A DNA stretch of 16,804 nucleotides from NCBI GenBank assembly GCA_021807585.1, contig JAKBCQ010000004.1, forward strand, positions 1 through 16,804. The letters run 5' to 3'. Positions 7,151-15,318 of the stretch are shown here, in pieces. A model generated the notes under the pieces. The model was not told where the DNA came from. It did not search any database and saw nothing but the letters and a program-made list of their open reading frames with translations. How positions within the stretch are numbered: the stretch's first letter is position 1; each line of letters opens with the position of its first letter. This stretch comes from Planctomycetota bacterium (GTDB taxonomy: Bacteria > Planctomycetota > Planctomycetia > Isosphaerales > Isosphaeraceae). A program made the position numbers and the translations under genes.

Positions 7151-7921
7151 ATGGGCCTCGACGTCGCGCTTGGTCTGATGATCCTCTTCGGAGGGGTACG
7201 CGGCTGGTTTAAGGGCTTTCTCGCCCAGTCGATTCAGATCGGCGGGATCATCGCGTCGGTTTATCTCGCGACTCCGATCCGCGAGTTGGTGCGTCCCAAA
7301 ATCAAGTCGATGTTGGCTTCGGTCGATCCAGTCGTGCTCGAAAAGCTGATCTGGTGGGGCGCCGTTTTTCTTTGTTACGTGTTGATTCGAGCGTTGGCGA
7401 GCGCGCTGATCAACGTCACGCGTCGGCCTCCCGTTCCCGGCGTACCTGCCGATTCGCGGTTCGGCGACCGTTCGGCGGGCTTCTTCTTCGGGCTCGCCAA
7501 AAGCGCGATTGTCGCGGCGTTTCTGATCGCGGCAATGGATGAACACGCTATCAAATATCTGAAAAGTGAAAGCTGGGCGGACGAGCACGTTTTTCAATCG
7601 TATTCGTTGGCGTTATCGCGAAAATATCGGCCCGCCGAGCGGATCTGGACATCCGAACCCGTGGCGCATTTTGTTTCGTACGTGCGACGCGAGGGGGTCG
7701 ACCTGAGACCCGCGCGGAACGAGGGGGAAAGCGATTCGGCTTCGAACCGCACGGCGAGGCGAGAGAATCGGCCGTCGCGCGAACTCGACGTGAGCGGCGC
7801 CAAGAAACCCGGCGCGGTCTCGGAGAACCCTCCCGATCTTGAGATCGATCCAGAGATCGAGCGGCGGATCAAAGCGATGCGGGAGGAGCTGGGGAAGATC
7901 GAATCGGACAAATCTCGCTGA
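7151..7921 (+). CDS. CvpA-family inner-membrane protein
   Basis: A 256-residue protein starting at ATG 7151. The N-terminal 130 residues have four hydrophobic helices (about 2-16, 24-41, 63-84 and 107-128). The family pattern is visible: the opening GLDVALGLMILFGGVRGWFKGF, with its short Gly-rich turn, and a fourth helix beginning GFFFGLAKSAIVAAFLI. CvpA proteins are small membrane proteins of uncertain biochemical role, first linked to colicin V export and later to envelope stress resistance. Beyond residue 130 this protein carries a long charged tail (DLRPARNEGESD, ending in an acidic/basic helix with ERRIKAMREELGKI), predicted cytoplasmic and largely disordered. E. coli CvpA is about 160 residues, so the tail is extra. 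No obvious operon partner; it converges with the minus-strand gene at 8079. Confidence 0.8.
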   Translation: MGLDVALGLMILFGGVRGWFKGFLAQSIQIGGIIASVYLATPIRELVRPKIKSMLASVDPVVLEKLIWWGAVFLCYVLIRALASALINVTRRPPVPGVPADSRFGDRSAGFFFGLAKSAIVAAFLIAAMDEHAIKYLKSESWADEHVFQSYSLALSRKYRPAERIWTSEPVAHFVSYVRREGVDLRPARNEGESDSASNRTARRENRPSRELDVSGAKKPGAVSENPPDLEIDPEIERRIKAMREELGKIESDKSR

Positions 7922-8034
7922 GTCGCTTCGCATCGGCGTTTCGCGAGAGCGAAATCGGTCGTGGTTGGATCGAGCCTACGCGATCAGACCGCGTCGGAAA
8001 CGGGGTCGAGGATTCGGGCGCCGGGAAGGCTTCG

Positions 8035-8069
8035 GATGCGATCGTAGAGTCGCATCGCAAGTAGATTTT
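8035..8069 (+). terminator. Candidate intrinsic terminator after the CvpA-family gene
   Basis: GATGCGA (8035-8041) pairs with TCGCATC (8050-8056) over an 8-base loop, followed within ten bases by GATTTTTA (8062-8069). The T run is a little distant from the stem. The orientation fits the plus-strand gene ending at 7921. A smaller hairpin, TTTCGC-GAGA-GCGAAA, lies at 7939-7954. Confidence 0.4.
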
Positions 8070-8078
8070 TACATATGT

Positions 8079-9209
8079 TCATGACTTAATTAGCTGATTT
8101 GACGATCGTTTTTGGAAGCGTCGTCGGGCGAATAGCGTCGACGCGACGAGGATCAATACGGCGATCGACGCCGTGATCTCTCTCGGCAAGGCGAGCCGAT
8201 CGAAAGAGATCCCGATACTTTTCAGATAGCGCCATGATTTTGCAATCCGAACGCCCAACCGGCCCATCCGGATGGTGCGGGTTCCGGTTCGGCCGTCGTA
8301 GATCCCCGCTCCGATCGCGGGTTTGAGGCTCGTGAAGATCGCGTCGTCGATTTCCTCCTCGTCGGCGGTCTTCACATCGAAGACGAATCGGTTGCAAACC
8401 TCGCCCGAATTGACCGCGTTACCCGGCGGACCAAAAATCTCATTTACGATCGTTCGGGGAAAGAATAATCCCGAACGGATCGGCCGATGATTCGAATATT
8501 CGACGATTTCTCGAATCGATCCCGACGGTCTGAAACGATACACCCGCTTCATAAGACAAAAGCCGTGTTCGGCGTCGACCCATATTTTATCATATCCAGG
8601 TCGTTCAACGACATGACACGCGACGCCGCCGACGACTTCGAGGCTCGGTAAAACATGATACGAGGCTTTATTGGTAAGCAAACAAACGGGCAGGGCGTAA
8701 TCGTCGGTTTGGGTTTTATAATCGATCGGGCTGCCGTCGTTTGTAACGTCGATCTCCCGTTCAAAATACAACGCTCGTAACAGAAAAGCATGCATTGAGT
8801 GGCTTGGCAACATGTTCGTTTCAATATCGAATAATCTTGAGTTGATATCCCACATACCAATCCGATCGTCCCATGTGAATGTGCTGTTCAACTCGGATAA
8901 GTTTTTTATCACTGGATCCCCGGTCACTCGGTAATAACTCTTCGTTCCTTGAATTTTATGCTCGCCTTTTACGTTCTTCCACGCGAACGAAGGTGATAGA
9001 TCGGGGAAACGGTTCTCGACCGCCATATCGTACACGAGATGAAGCCCTTTGAGCTCATGGATTCGTCGATAATAATCGGCGACGCCCTGAGCGATGGAAT
9101 CGATCGAGAGCTTCGCCGGTTGAGGGTCCTCACGCGCGGATACGGAGGAATCGCACGGCGATATCAATGAAGTGATGAATAAGACCCAGCTCATGCGATG
9201 TTTTATCAT
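8079..9209 (-). CDS. Exported protein of unknown function with C-terminal membrane anchor, possibly LolA-like
   Basis: I chose the ATG at 9209 (376 residues) because it opens a good signal peptide: MIKHRMSW, then a hydrophobic core ending near SSVSA at 25. An in-frame ATG at 9275 would bury that signal under 22 extra residues. The mature part is a beta-rich-looking domain with regularly spaced aromatics (YYRRIHELKG, TFTWDDRIGMWDI, DKIWVDAEHGFCLMKRVYRF, SGLFFPRTIVNEI). The IWVDAEHGF...R pattern recalls LolA/LolB-type lipoprotein-binding half-barrels, but I cannot confirm it. A single membrane helix at about 345-361 is followed by an Arg/Lys-rich tail, giving a periplasmic domain anchored at its C-terminus. 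No PEP-CTERM or LPXTG signal is visible. Its interior (about 8560-9000) is AT-richer than neighbouring genes, which may reflect later acquisition. Coding call good; function unknown. Confidence 0.72.
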   Translation of the reverse strand: MIKHRMSWVLFITSLISPCDSSVSAREDPQPAKLSIDSIAQGVADYYRRIHELKGLHLVYDMAVENRFPDLSPSFAWKNVKGEHKIQGTKSYYRVTGDPVIKNLSELNSTFTWDDRIGMWDINSRLFDIETNMLPSHSMHAFLLRALYFEREIDVTNDGSPIDYKTQTDDYALPVCLLTNKASYHVLPSLEVVGGVACHVVERPGYDKIWVDAEHGFCLMKRVYRFRPSGSIREIVEYSNHRPIRSGLFFPRTIVNEIFGPPGNAVNSGEVCNRFVFDVKTADEEEIDDAIFTSLKPAIGAGIYDGRTGTRTIRMGRLGVRIAKSWRYLKSIGISFDRLALPREITASIAVLILVASTLFARRRFQKRSSNQLIKS

Positions 9210-9378
9210 GAGGTTTACCCGAAGCGTCGATTGCGATCGAACAGTGCCGGGTCGAATCTGTGCTGATCCCAGCATTATCAGAGTCGTCGACGGCGAGAGA
9301 ACTCGATGCTCGCTCCGACGCGGATTGTAAAACGACGATCGTGCGAATCACTCCCTGAATATCGCATAAGTAAAGCCC

Positions 9379-9395
9379 AAGAATCAAGAATCAAG
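9379..9395. repeat. 7-base tandem repeat AAGAATC, about 2.4 copies
   Basis: AAGAATC AAGAATC AAG is continuous across 9379-9395 in the divergent intergenic region. Possibly a slippage-type repeat; no function is apparent. Confidence 0.5.
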
Positions 9396-9456
9396 CCGAA
9401 GATTGCTTGCGATTAAAGGACGAGCTTGGATTCGGCCGAGTCGCATTTGTTATCCG

Positions 9457-9481
9457 ATATGCATTCATTCATCATGCATAT
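9457..9481. promoter_or_regulatory. Inverted repeat ATATGCAT-N9-ATGCATAT, possible operator
   Basis: ATATGCAT (9457-9464) and ATGCATAT (9474-9481) are perfect reverse complements across 9 bases, giving 17-base centre-to-centre spacing, upstream of the polytopic membrane protein gene. The two-half-site form would suit a dimeric repressor. AT-rich arms and no T-run argue against a terminator. Binding is inferred only from symmetry. Confidence 0.4.
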
Positions 9482-9596
9482 GTAACATATTAATCGTGGG
9501 CGAGCTCGCGTTGACCGAACCGATCATTTCAGCGAAAATTCGGATCGCGGGCGATCGGGGATCGATCGCTTGGGTTCCCCAGGATCGGGGCGGATT

Positions 9597-11858
9597 GTGA
9601 AGGAGAGAGGTTTCCACGCGCGGCGGGCCGGGGCGATCGCGATCGTCTTCGGGCTTTACCTGAGCCTCGCGGGCTATAAAAGCCTGGAAGGCGATCAGGC
9701 GTATCGCCTGCCATTGTTGCTCCGATCCCAAAATCGGGCGATTTATCGGGGCGATCCGTTCGTCGACGCGCTCGAAGCGTTCAATCCCCACGGGGGATAT
9801 CTCGCGATCCTCAACGCGGGCGGCCGAATCGTCGGCCTTGATGCGACGCTTTTCGGTCTATTCGCGATCGCATTCGCGCTCACCGCGGTCGGCATGGCGA
9901 TGCTCGCCTCGGCAGGGCGAGACGATCGACAATCGGCGTCGGAAATCGAACATCATGCGGGTGATCGATCGATCGAGAACGACGGCTTCGATCCCTCGCA
10001 TGCTCGCGGAACCACGCCGGCGTTGCTCGCGTTCATCCTCACGCTTTTGGCCAAGGCGGGGGATATCGGTACGAACCACCTCTTCGAGCCGATCCTCCTC
10101 GATCGATTGATCGCGTTCTCAATCGGCTGGATCGCGCTCGGCTCAATCGTTAAAAAGATACCGTGTCATCAATATCTTACGCCTATTCTTGTTTTTATCA
10201 TCTACTATGTTCATCCTTCGTTGGGATTACAGATCGGCTCGCTGATCGCCGCGGCTTATGCATGCCTTTTTATTGCAGGTGATCGATTCGGGATCGACCG
10301 CCGAGCTTCGGCGACGGGGTTCGTACTCACGCTTTTATCGCTCGCTCCCGCGTTCGCTCGGCTTCCGCACCAATCGAAGATCGTTTTCGACGGGCTCTCC
10401 GAGCGCGAGCTGATTTTGATCGCGGGATACATTCAGAGTCCTCAGCATATGACGCCGGGTTTGTGGCGAACGCCTCAGGTATTGGCATGGTTCTGTTACG
10501 CGATTCTCGCGGTCGTCGCGATCGCGGCGGGTTCTATGGGTAGGGATCAAAACGAATCGTGCTCGAATCGATCGCGAAACTCGGCGCGATTCCGACTGGG
10601 GTTGATCCTGGCGATCACGTGGTCGGGGCTCGCGATCGCGTGGCGGCTTGTCGCGATCGACCAAATCCCGCGATTCATCCTCTTTCAGCCGTTCCGCGTC
10701 GCGACGATCGCGCGAGGGCTCGCTCTTGTGTTCATCGCCGATCATGTTTTTCGCTTGTGGACGCGACGGACGATCTTCAACCGCGTGAGGGGCGCGACGA
10801 TCGTGATCGGATTGACGGGAGATTGGGCGCTCGTCGTCGCGACGGCGTTCGAAACGACGGCGATTCTGATCGAATTTTTTCCCGTCTGGATCGGTTGGGT
10901 ATTCACTTCGCGTATATTCGCGGTTTTTCAGGGTGCGCCCTCGCTCGCGCGTCGGGTTGGTATGAAGTGCGGACATGCGAATCTCATCCGTACGACCACA
11001 AACCCACAGAACGAGGGTATTTCAAAACCGATACGAGCCTCATCGAGTCTAAGTGTTCACGATATCGTGATATATAAGTATGCGATTATTTTATTGTCTT
11101 CGGCGGTCTTGATCTACGGTCTTACTTTCTTATCGCGACACGACACGCAATCGGGACATTGGCGATTGATCGCCGCGATCGGCGGAGCGGTCGTCGTTTC
11201 TCTAATTCAAGAGTTCACATCATTCAGGATAAATCGTCGACGATTGGTTATCCTCGCCGCGGCGTGTTGGGCCTTTCCTATCGGAGCGTTGTTGATCGAG
11301 GTCGCGCCGATCGCTAGCGGGGGTTTGGGGAAATGGATCTTGGCCGCGGTCGTCGAGCGTGCTCGGTTTGTCGAGATCCCCAAGAACGATTCGGAACGCC
11401 TCGCGGTTTGGTGTCGGTCGCACACCGATCCCGCTTCGCTGTTCGTCGTACCTCCCGGCGATAAGACGTTTCGGCTTTGGTCGCGGCGGTCGGTCGCGTT
11501 CAACAGGGCGGCGAGCCCGTATCACGCCGCGGGGCTCGCCGATTGGTTTGATCGTTATAAAAAACACGTGGGATTTCATGGATCGATCGACGATTTTGCG
11601 CATGCGTATATTAAAGATCGTTACGCGCTCGAGCACGGTTATGATCGACTTGGCGTCGATCGGCTTGCCGATTTGGCGCGCGACGAGGGGGCGATGTACG
11701 TCGTCGCGGGGTCGAATCTTCTTAAAGACGGTTCTTCATCGGCGATCCCGCTCGAACTTGTTCATCGCGAGGGAAGGCTCGCCGCGTATCGCGTGCGCGA
11801 TCGACAAGCGATCGCGCGAGCGCATTTGCCGTTAAACCGAGACGGCGAGCCTCGGTGA
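9597..11858 (+). CDS. Large polytopic membrane protein, DUF6798/GT-C-like
   Basis: About 753 residues from GTG 9597 (GGGGCGG just upstream); a TTG at 9570 would add nine residues, and no ATG is available near the N-terminus. Around ten hydrophobic helices are spread over the first 590 residues. The first extracytoplasmic loop has an acidic [13 protein letters not shown] motif, then a [18 protein letters not shown] segment. An early acidic loop plus many helices is the style of GT-C glycosyltransferases. The soluble C-terminal part (about 600-745) includes [21 protein letters not shown], a WFDRYKK segment and a final [17 protein letters not shown] region, which I associate with DUF6798 proteins. 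Glycosyl transfer from a lipid carrier is therefore possible but unproved. Gene isolated: divergent from the exported protein at 8079, and overlapping the 3' end of glyA by 27 bases. Confidence 0.75.
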   Translation: MKERGFHARRAGAIAIVFGLYLSLAGYKSLEGDQAYRLPLLLRSQNRAIYRGDPFVDALEAFNPHGGYLAILNAGGRIVGLDATLFGLFAIAFALTAVGMAMLASAGRDDRQSASEIEHHAGDRSIENDGFDPSHARGTTPALLAFILTLLAKAGDIGTNHLFEPILLDRLIAFSIGWIALGSIVKKIPCHQYLTPILVFIIYYVHPSLGLQIGSLIAAAYACLFIAGDRFGIDRRASATGFVLTLLSLAPAFARLPHQSKIVFDGLSERELILIAGYIQSPQHMTPGLWRTPQVLAWFCYAILAVVAIAAGSMGRDQNESCSNRSRNSARFRLGLILAITWSGLAIAWRLVAIDQIPRFILFQPFRVATIARGLALVFIADHVFRLWTRRTIFNRVRGATIVIGLTGDWALVVATAFETTAILIEFFPVWIGWVFTSRIFAVFQGAPSLARRVGMKCGHANLIRTTTNPQNEGISKPIRASSSLSVHDIVIYKYAIILLSSAVLIYGLTFLSRHDTQSGHWRLIAAIGGAVVVSLIQEFTSFRINRRRLVILAAACWAFPIGALLIEVAPIASGGLGKWILAAVVERARFVEIPKNDSERLAVWCRSHTDPASLFVVPPGDKTFRLWSRRSVAFNRAASPYHAAGLADWFDRYKKHVGFHGSIDDFAHAYIKDRYALEHGYDRLGVDRLADLARDEGAMYVVAGSNLLKDGSSSAIPLELVHREGRLAAYRVRDRQAIARAHLPLNRDGEPR

Positions 11859-13127
11859 GCGGTCGAAGCGTGCGACTCCCGGTACCGGGTAATCGACGAC
11901 GAACTCGGCGATTTCGGCTTTGACGCGGCGTGCGAGCGATTCGTCGTCGGGTTTGGCGAGGATCTCGACGATCCACGCGGCGACCTTGCGGATCGCGTCT
12001 TGGCGCATTCCTCGGGTGGTGAGCGCGGGCGTGCCCATGCGGACTCCGCTCGGGTCCATCGGTTTGCGCTTGTCGAACGGGATGAGGTTTTTATTGACGG
12101 TGATCCCGGCGCGGCCGAGCGCGGACTCGGCGATTTTGCCGGTTAAACCTTTAGACGCCATATCGACCAGGATCAGATGGTTGTCGGTTCCACCCGAGAC
12201 GACGCGGAAGCCGGCGCTCATTAAAGAATCTGAGAGCGTTTTGGCGTTTTCAATCGTTTGATGCGCGTAGTCGCGGAACGAGGGGCGGAGCGCCTCGCCG
12301 AAGCAGACGGCTTTGCCGGCGATCACGTGCATGAGGGGCCCTCCCTGGAGGCCCGGGAAGACCGCGGAGTCGAGCTTTTTGGCCCACGATTCTTTGCACA
12401 GGACGATACCTCCACGCGGTCCTCGGAGGGTTTTGTGCGTCGTCGACGAAACGAAATCGGCGACGGGAACGGGGTTGGGGTGCAGCCCCGCGGCGACGAG
12501 CCCGGCGATGTGCGCCATATCGACGAAGAAGACGGCGCCGATCTCGCGTGCGATCTCGGCCATCGCGTCGAAATCGATGATTCTTGAATACGCGCTTGCG
12601 CCGGCGAGCAAGAGTTTAGGTTTATGTTCACGAGCCAATTCGCGGATTTTGGCGTAATCGATCCGTTCGGTTTTGGGGTCGAGGCCGTAGCCGACGGTGT
12701 CGTACCAACGGCCCGAGAAGTTGAGCTTCATGCCGTGGGTGAGGTGTCCGCCTTGCGCAAGGTCCATCGCGAGGACGGTGTCGCCGATTTCGATCGAAGC
12801 GAAGTAGACCGATTGGTTCGCGTTCGCGCCCGAGTGGGGTTGCACGTTCGCGTGATCGGAACCGAAGATTTTTTTGACGCGGTCGATCGCGAGCCTTTCG
12901 ACCTGATCGACATGTTCACATCCGCCGTAATAACGTTTGCCGGGAAGACCCTCGGCGTATTTGTTGGTGAGGACCGAGCCGACGGCCTCGAGCACCGCGA
13001 CGCTCGTGTAATTTTCGGAGGCGATCAATTCGAGCTCGCCGTGCTGTCGGAGTTCCTCGGAATCGATCGCGGCGCGAACCTCGGGGTCGACCGTTGCAAG
13101 CGATCGATCGTCGTTAGGGTTGTTCAT
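11832..13127 (-). CDS. glyA: Serine hydroxymethyltransferase
   Basis: A 431-residue PLP enzyme that interconverts serine plus tetrahydrofolate with glycine plus methylene-tetrahydrofolate, the main cytoplasmic source of one-carbon units. The start ATG at 13127 follows AGGAA 6 bases upstream; a TTG at 13130 is not needed. Diagnostic motifs: LIASENYTS (35-43), [15 protein letters not shown] (55-69), [12 protein letters not shown] (94-105), HLTHG (128-132), DMAHIAGL (203-210), and the PLP lysine K232 in [14 protein letters not shown], with H231 before it. FVDMAHIAG carries the Asp that contacts the pyridine nitrogen. The length matches the family (about 415-430). It lies 32 bases after the 217-residue gene, so it is probably read with prfB. 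Its stop codon overlaps the convergent membrane protein gene. Confidence 0.98.
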   Translation of the reverse strand: MNNPNDDRSLATVDPEVRAAIDSEELRQHGELELIASENYTSVAVLEAVGSVLTNKYAEGLPGKRYYGGCEHVDQVERLAIDRVKKIFGSDHANVQPHSGANANQSVYFASIEIGDTVLAMDLAQGGHLTHGMKLNFSGRWYDTVGYGLDPKTERIDYAKIRELAREHKPKLLLAGASAYSRIIDFDAMAEIAREIGAVFFVDMAHIAGLVAAGLHPNPVPVADFVSSTTHKTLRGPRGGIVLCKESWAKKLDSAVFPGLQGGPLMHVIAGKAVCFGEALRPSFRDYAHQTIENAKTLSDSLMSAGFRVVSGGTDNHLILVDMASKGLTGKIAESALGRAGITVNKNLIPFDKRKPMDPSGVRMGTPALTTRGMRQDAIRKVAAWIVEILAKPDDESLARRVKAEIAEFVVDYPVPGVARFDRSPRLAVSV

Positions 13128-13159
13128 CAAAGGTTCCTATATCAAGGGACTAAAGAATC

Positions 13160-13813
13160 TTAGGTTTCTTCCCATGTCCATACGTATCGGCAGCGACGAC
13201 CGGCGTCGGTCGTCGGGTGCGGCGCGATGTCGACCCACGCGCCGCGGCGGCCGGCCTCGGCGACGACGATGCGCGTCGGTCGATCGGCTTCGCGGAGCGT
13301 CTCGATCGTCAGTAAGCCCGAGGGTTCGCGGGTGATCCAGCGAAGGCGTTCGGTTTCGACCTCGGTCGCATCGACGATCGGTAGATTGATGAAATAGAGA
13401 ACCGAGAGGTCGCGGATCCCTTCGGTCGGGATGCGGGCGAGTCGATCGGCGTGATCGAATTCGATTCGCGCCCGGCGTCGATTCTCGACTTCAATGAGAT
13501 GAATTGATAACGAATAGTGATGAAAACCCGATTGTCCCACAAGGAGCGCGGTGCGGCCGGGATCGGATCGGGGAAAATGCGCTTCTTGATGAACAGGGAC
13601 CTCCGAGCCGTCGTTTTCGAGTCGATTCGCGGCTTCGTGCGCGGCGAAGTTTGCGGAGGGATCGGCGGATCGCGCCAAAACGAGCCTTTTTCCTGAATCG
13701 ACGAGGGCGATCTCGTGCGTATAGCGATCGTTATGGAAGGCGAAATCGACCGCGAGTCGCGCAATCGCGATGCGTTCGGCGGGAGCGACGGTCGTTTCGT
13801 CGGGTCGGGTCAT
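13160..13813 (-). CDS. Conserved-looking protein of unknown function between prfB and glyA
   Basis: 217 residues from ATG 13813; no clear ribosome site is visible, so the start is less certain. No signal peptide or membrane helix, so probably cytoplasmic. The composition is rich in Arg, Glu, Ala and beta-prone stretches: EIALVDSGKRLVLARS near 34-49, TALLVGQSGFHHYSLSIHLIEVE in the middle, LSVLYFINLPIVDATEVE in the second half, and a WVDIAPHP / YVWTWEE ending. HEAANRLE and GFHHYS carry potential functional histidines but no known motif. I do not recognise the family. The spacing (57 bases after prfB, 32 before glyA) and shared strand point to one transcript. Coding likelihood is supported by the operon fit and absence of competing frames. 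Confidence 0.7.
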   Translation of the reverse strand: MTRPDETTVAPAERIAIARLAVDFAFHNDRYTHEIALVDSGKRLVLARSADPSANFAAHEAANRLENDGSEVPVHQEAHFPRSDPGRTALLVGQSGFHHYSLSIHLIEVENRRRARIEFDHADRLARIPTEGIRDLSVLYFINLPIVDATEVETERLRWITREPSGLLTIETLREADRPTRIVVAEAGRRGAWVDIAPHPTTDAGRRCRYVWTWEET

Positions 13814-13870
13814 CTTTGAGATCGCGGTCCGCCGCGGCGAACGACTCCTCGCTCTCGAACGGGATCGGGT

Positions 13871-14990
13871 TTATTTCGCCTTGACCTCGCCCTTGGCGAG
13901 TTTCATACGCAGGTATGCGTTGATGAAGCCGTCGAGACCGCCGTCGAGGACGGCGCGGGGGTTTCCCGATTCGAAATCGGTGCGCAGGTCTTTGACGATC
14001 TGATACGGCTGCAGGACGTACGAGCGAATTTGGCTGCCGAAGCTGATTTCCCCTTTTTCGTCGTACACTTTGGCGTACTCGGCCTCTCGTTTTTGCTCTT
14101 CGATGCGGATCATCTTGGATTTGAGCATTGCGAGCGCGTTGGCGTCGTTTTTATGCTGCGAGCGTTCGCTGCGGGATTCGGCCGAAACGCCCGTGGGGAT
14201 ATGCGTATATCGTACGCCCGATTCGGTTTTGTTTTGATGTTGGCCGCCGGGACCGCCGCTGCGAAAGACGTCTCGTTTGAGCTCGTCGTCGCGCAATTCG
14301 ATATCGATCGAATCGTCGATTTCGGGAAGGACCTCGACCGAAGCGAACGAAGTTTGGCGTCGGCCCGCGGCGTCGTACGGGCTGATGCGAACGAGGCGAT
14401 GAACGCCCGTTTCGCCCCGGAGGTAGCCGTACGAGTATTCGCCCTTGATTTTGAGCGTTCCGGCCTGGATTCCGGCGGCTCCTCCCTCTTCGCGGTCGAT
14501 CACCTCGGCGGTGTATCCCTTCGATTCGCACCACATCGCGTACATGCGTAAGAGCATTTCGGCCCAATCGCACGCCTCGGTTCCGCCCGCGCCGGCGTGG
14601 ATGGTGAGGAAGGCGTTGCAGTGATCGTTGGGTCCCGAAAGCATCGATCGCAGTTCGAACGCCTCGAAATCGTCGTTCGCTTTTTTGGCGGCGAGACGGA
14701 TTTCGTCGTCGAATTCGGAATCGCCCGCTTCGTCGCCGAGTTCGATGAGGGCCTGGAGGTCGTCGGCCTGGCGGCCGAGCTCTTCGAACGGCTTGAGAAC
14801 GGAGTTGAGGTTTTTCAGCTCCTGGATCGTCTCTTTGGCTTGATCCTGATCGTTCCAGAACGTCGGTTTGGTCATCTCGTCGTTGAGCTCGGCGCGGCGA
14901 ATCTCTTTGTCGCCCAAGTCAAAGAGAGTCTCGAAGATGGACGATTCGATCGATCACGTTCCGCGCTTCGCGCTTCAATTCATCCTGCAT
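13871..14990 (-). CDS. prfB: Peptide chain release factor 2, expressed by programmed +1 frameshift
   Basis: RF2 reads UGA and UAA stop codons and triggers release of the finished protein on the ribosome. The gene is split over two frames. The first starts at ATG 14990 (GGAG 7 bases upstream) and encodes 23 residues, MQDELKREARN to HLRDSL, ending at in-frame TGA (14921-14919). A +1 shift at CTTTGAC then continues as DLGDKEIRRAELNDEMTKPTFWN. The joined product is 372 residues, close to E. coli RF2 (365). GGQ, the peptidyl-tRNA hydrolysis motif, is at about 248-250 in GGPGGQHQNK. The stop-codon recognition tripeptide is SPY (203-205) rather than the common SPF. The prfB-unknown-glyA order on the minus strand is likely one operon. 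An automatic call starting at TTG 14917 would lose the N-terminus; the frameshift is real recoding, not a broken gene. Confidence 0.96.
14918..14924 (-). promoter_or_regulatory. prfB: Programmed +1 frameshift site CTT TGA C in prfB
   Basis: On the minus strand, CTT (14924-14922) is followed by TGA (14921-14919) and C (14918). Slippage of the CTT-bound tRNA by one base replaces the stop with GAC (14920-14918). This is the classical autoregulatory RF2 site: low RF2 slows termination at UGA and favours the shift. The strong Shine-Dalgarno-like stimulator seen just upstream in E. coli (AGGGGG) is not obvious here; the preceding bases are CGAGACTCT. Confidence 0.95.
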
Positions 14991-15318
14991 CGACGTTCTC
15001 CAGGGCTCGCGCCCGTTCCTCGCACGGCTTCCACAAGAAAGACGAGAACGGCGGCGAATCGGCCGCTCGTCGCTCATCTTGATGGAGCGATTAGAATCGA
15101 TCGCGGTTCGATTCACCAGCCCAACCGGCCGATCGCGCTTCGAGTCGGAACCGAGGGGGCGATCCTTCGAGGCGAAATCGGCTTCAACTTGATCTTTTTT
15201 CGAGCGCCGATCGTTCTCATAATGGCGTATCGTGAGGCGCCGGCGCGGAGCGTTCAAGCCGATCCGACGACGCAATTGACGGGAATCATGTATTTTTACT
15301 TATTGATTTGAGGGTGGT
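14991..15318. other. Divergent intergenic region between prfB and htpG
   Basis: About 328 bases with no gene. The GGAG at 14998-15001 serves prfB. Towards htpG, TTGACG at 15276-15281 with CTTATT at 15299-15304 (17-base spacing) is a weak promoter candidate that would give almost no leader. I see no CIRCE inverted repeat (TTAGCACTC-N9-GAGTGCTAA) and no convincing heat-shock sigma site. Confidence 0.5.

Larger units (their letters stand above)
9210..9596. other. AT-richer divergent intergenic region
   Basis: About 387 bases between two divergently transcribed genes. It holds a short tandem repeat at 9379-9395 and an 8-base inverted repeat at 9457-9481, listed separately. No credible coding frame is present. 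Promoters for both flanking genes are expected here, but no consensus pair stands out. Confidence 0.45.

Noticed and set aside
14919..14990. prfB as a pseudogene because of an in-frame TGA
   Set aside because: The stop lies precisely in a CTTTGAC recoding site and the downstream frame is intact with GGQ, so this is programmed frameshifting.
15105..15114. GGTTCGATTC, resembling a tRNA T-loop
   Set aside because: The flanking bases do not form a T-stem, and no acceptor stem or anticodon arm can be drawn around it.
15180..15318. Possible heat-shock (sigma-32 or CIRCE) control of htpG
   Set aside because: No CIRCE inverted repeat is present, and the CTTGAT/CTCATAAT pair is too far apart (about 21 bases) for a sigma-32 promoter.
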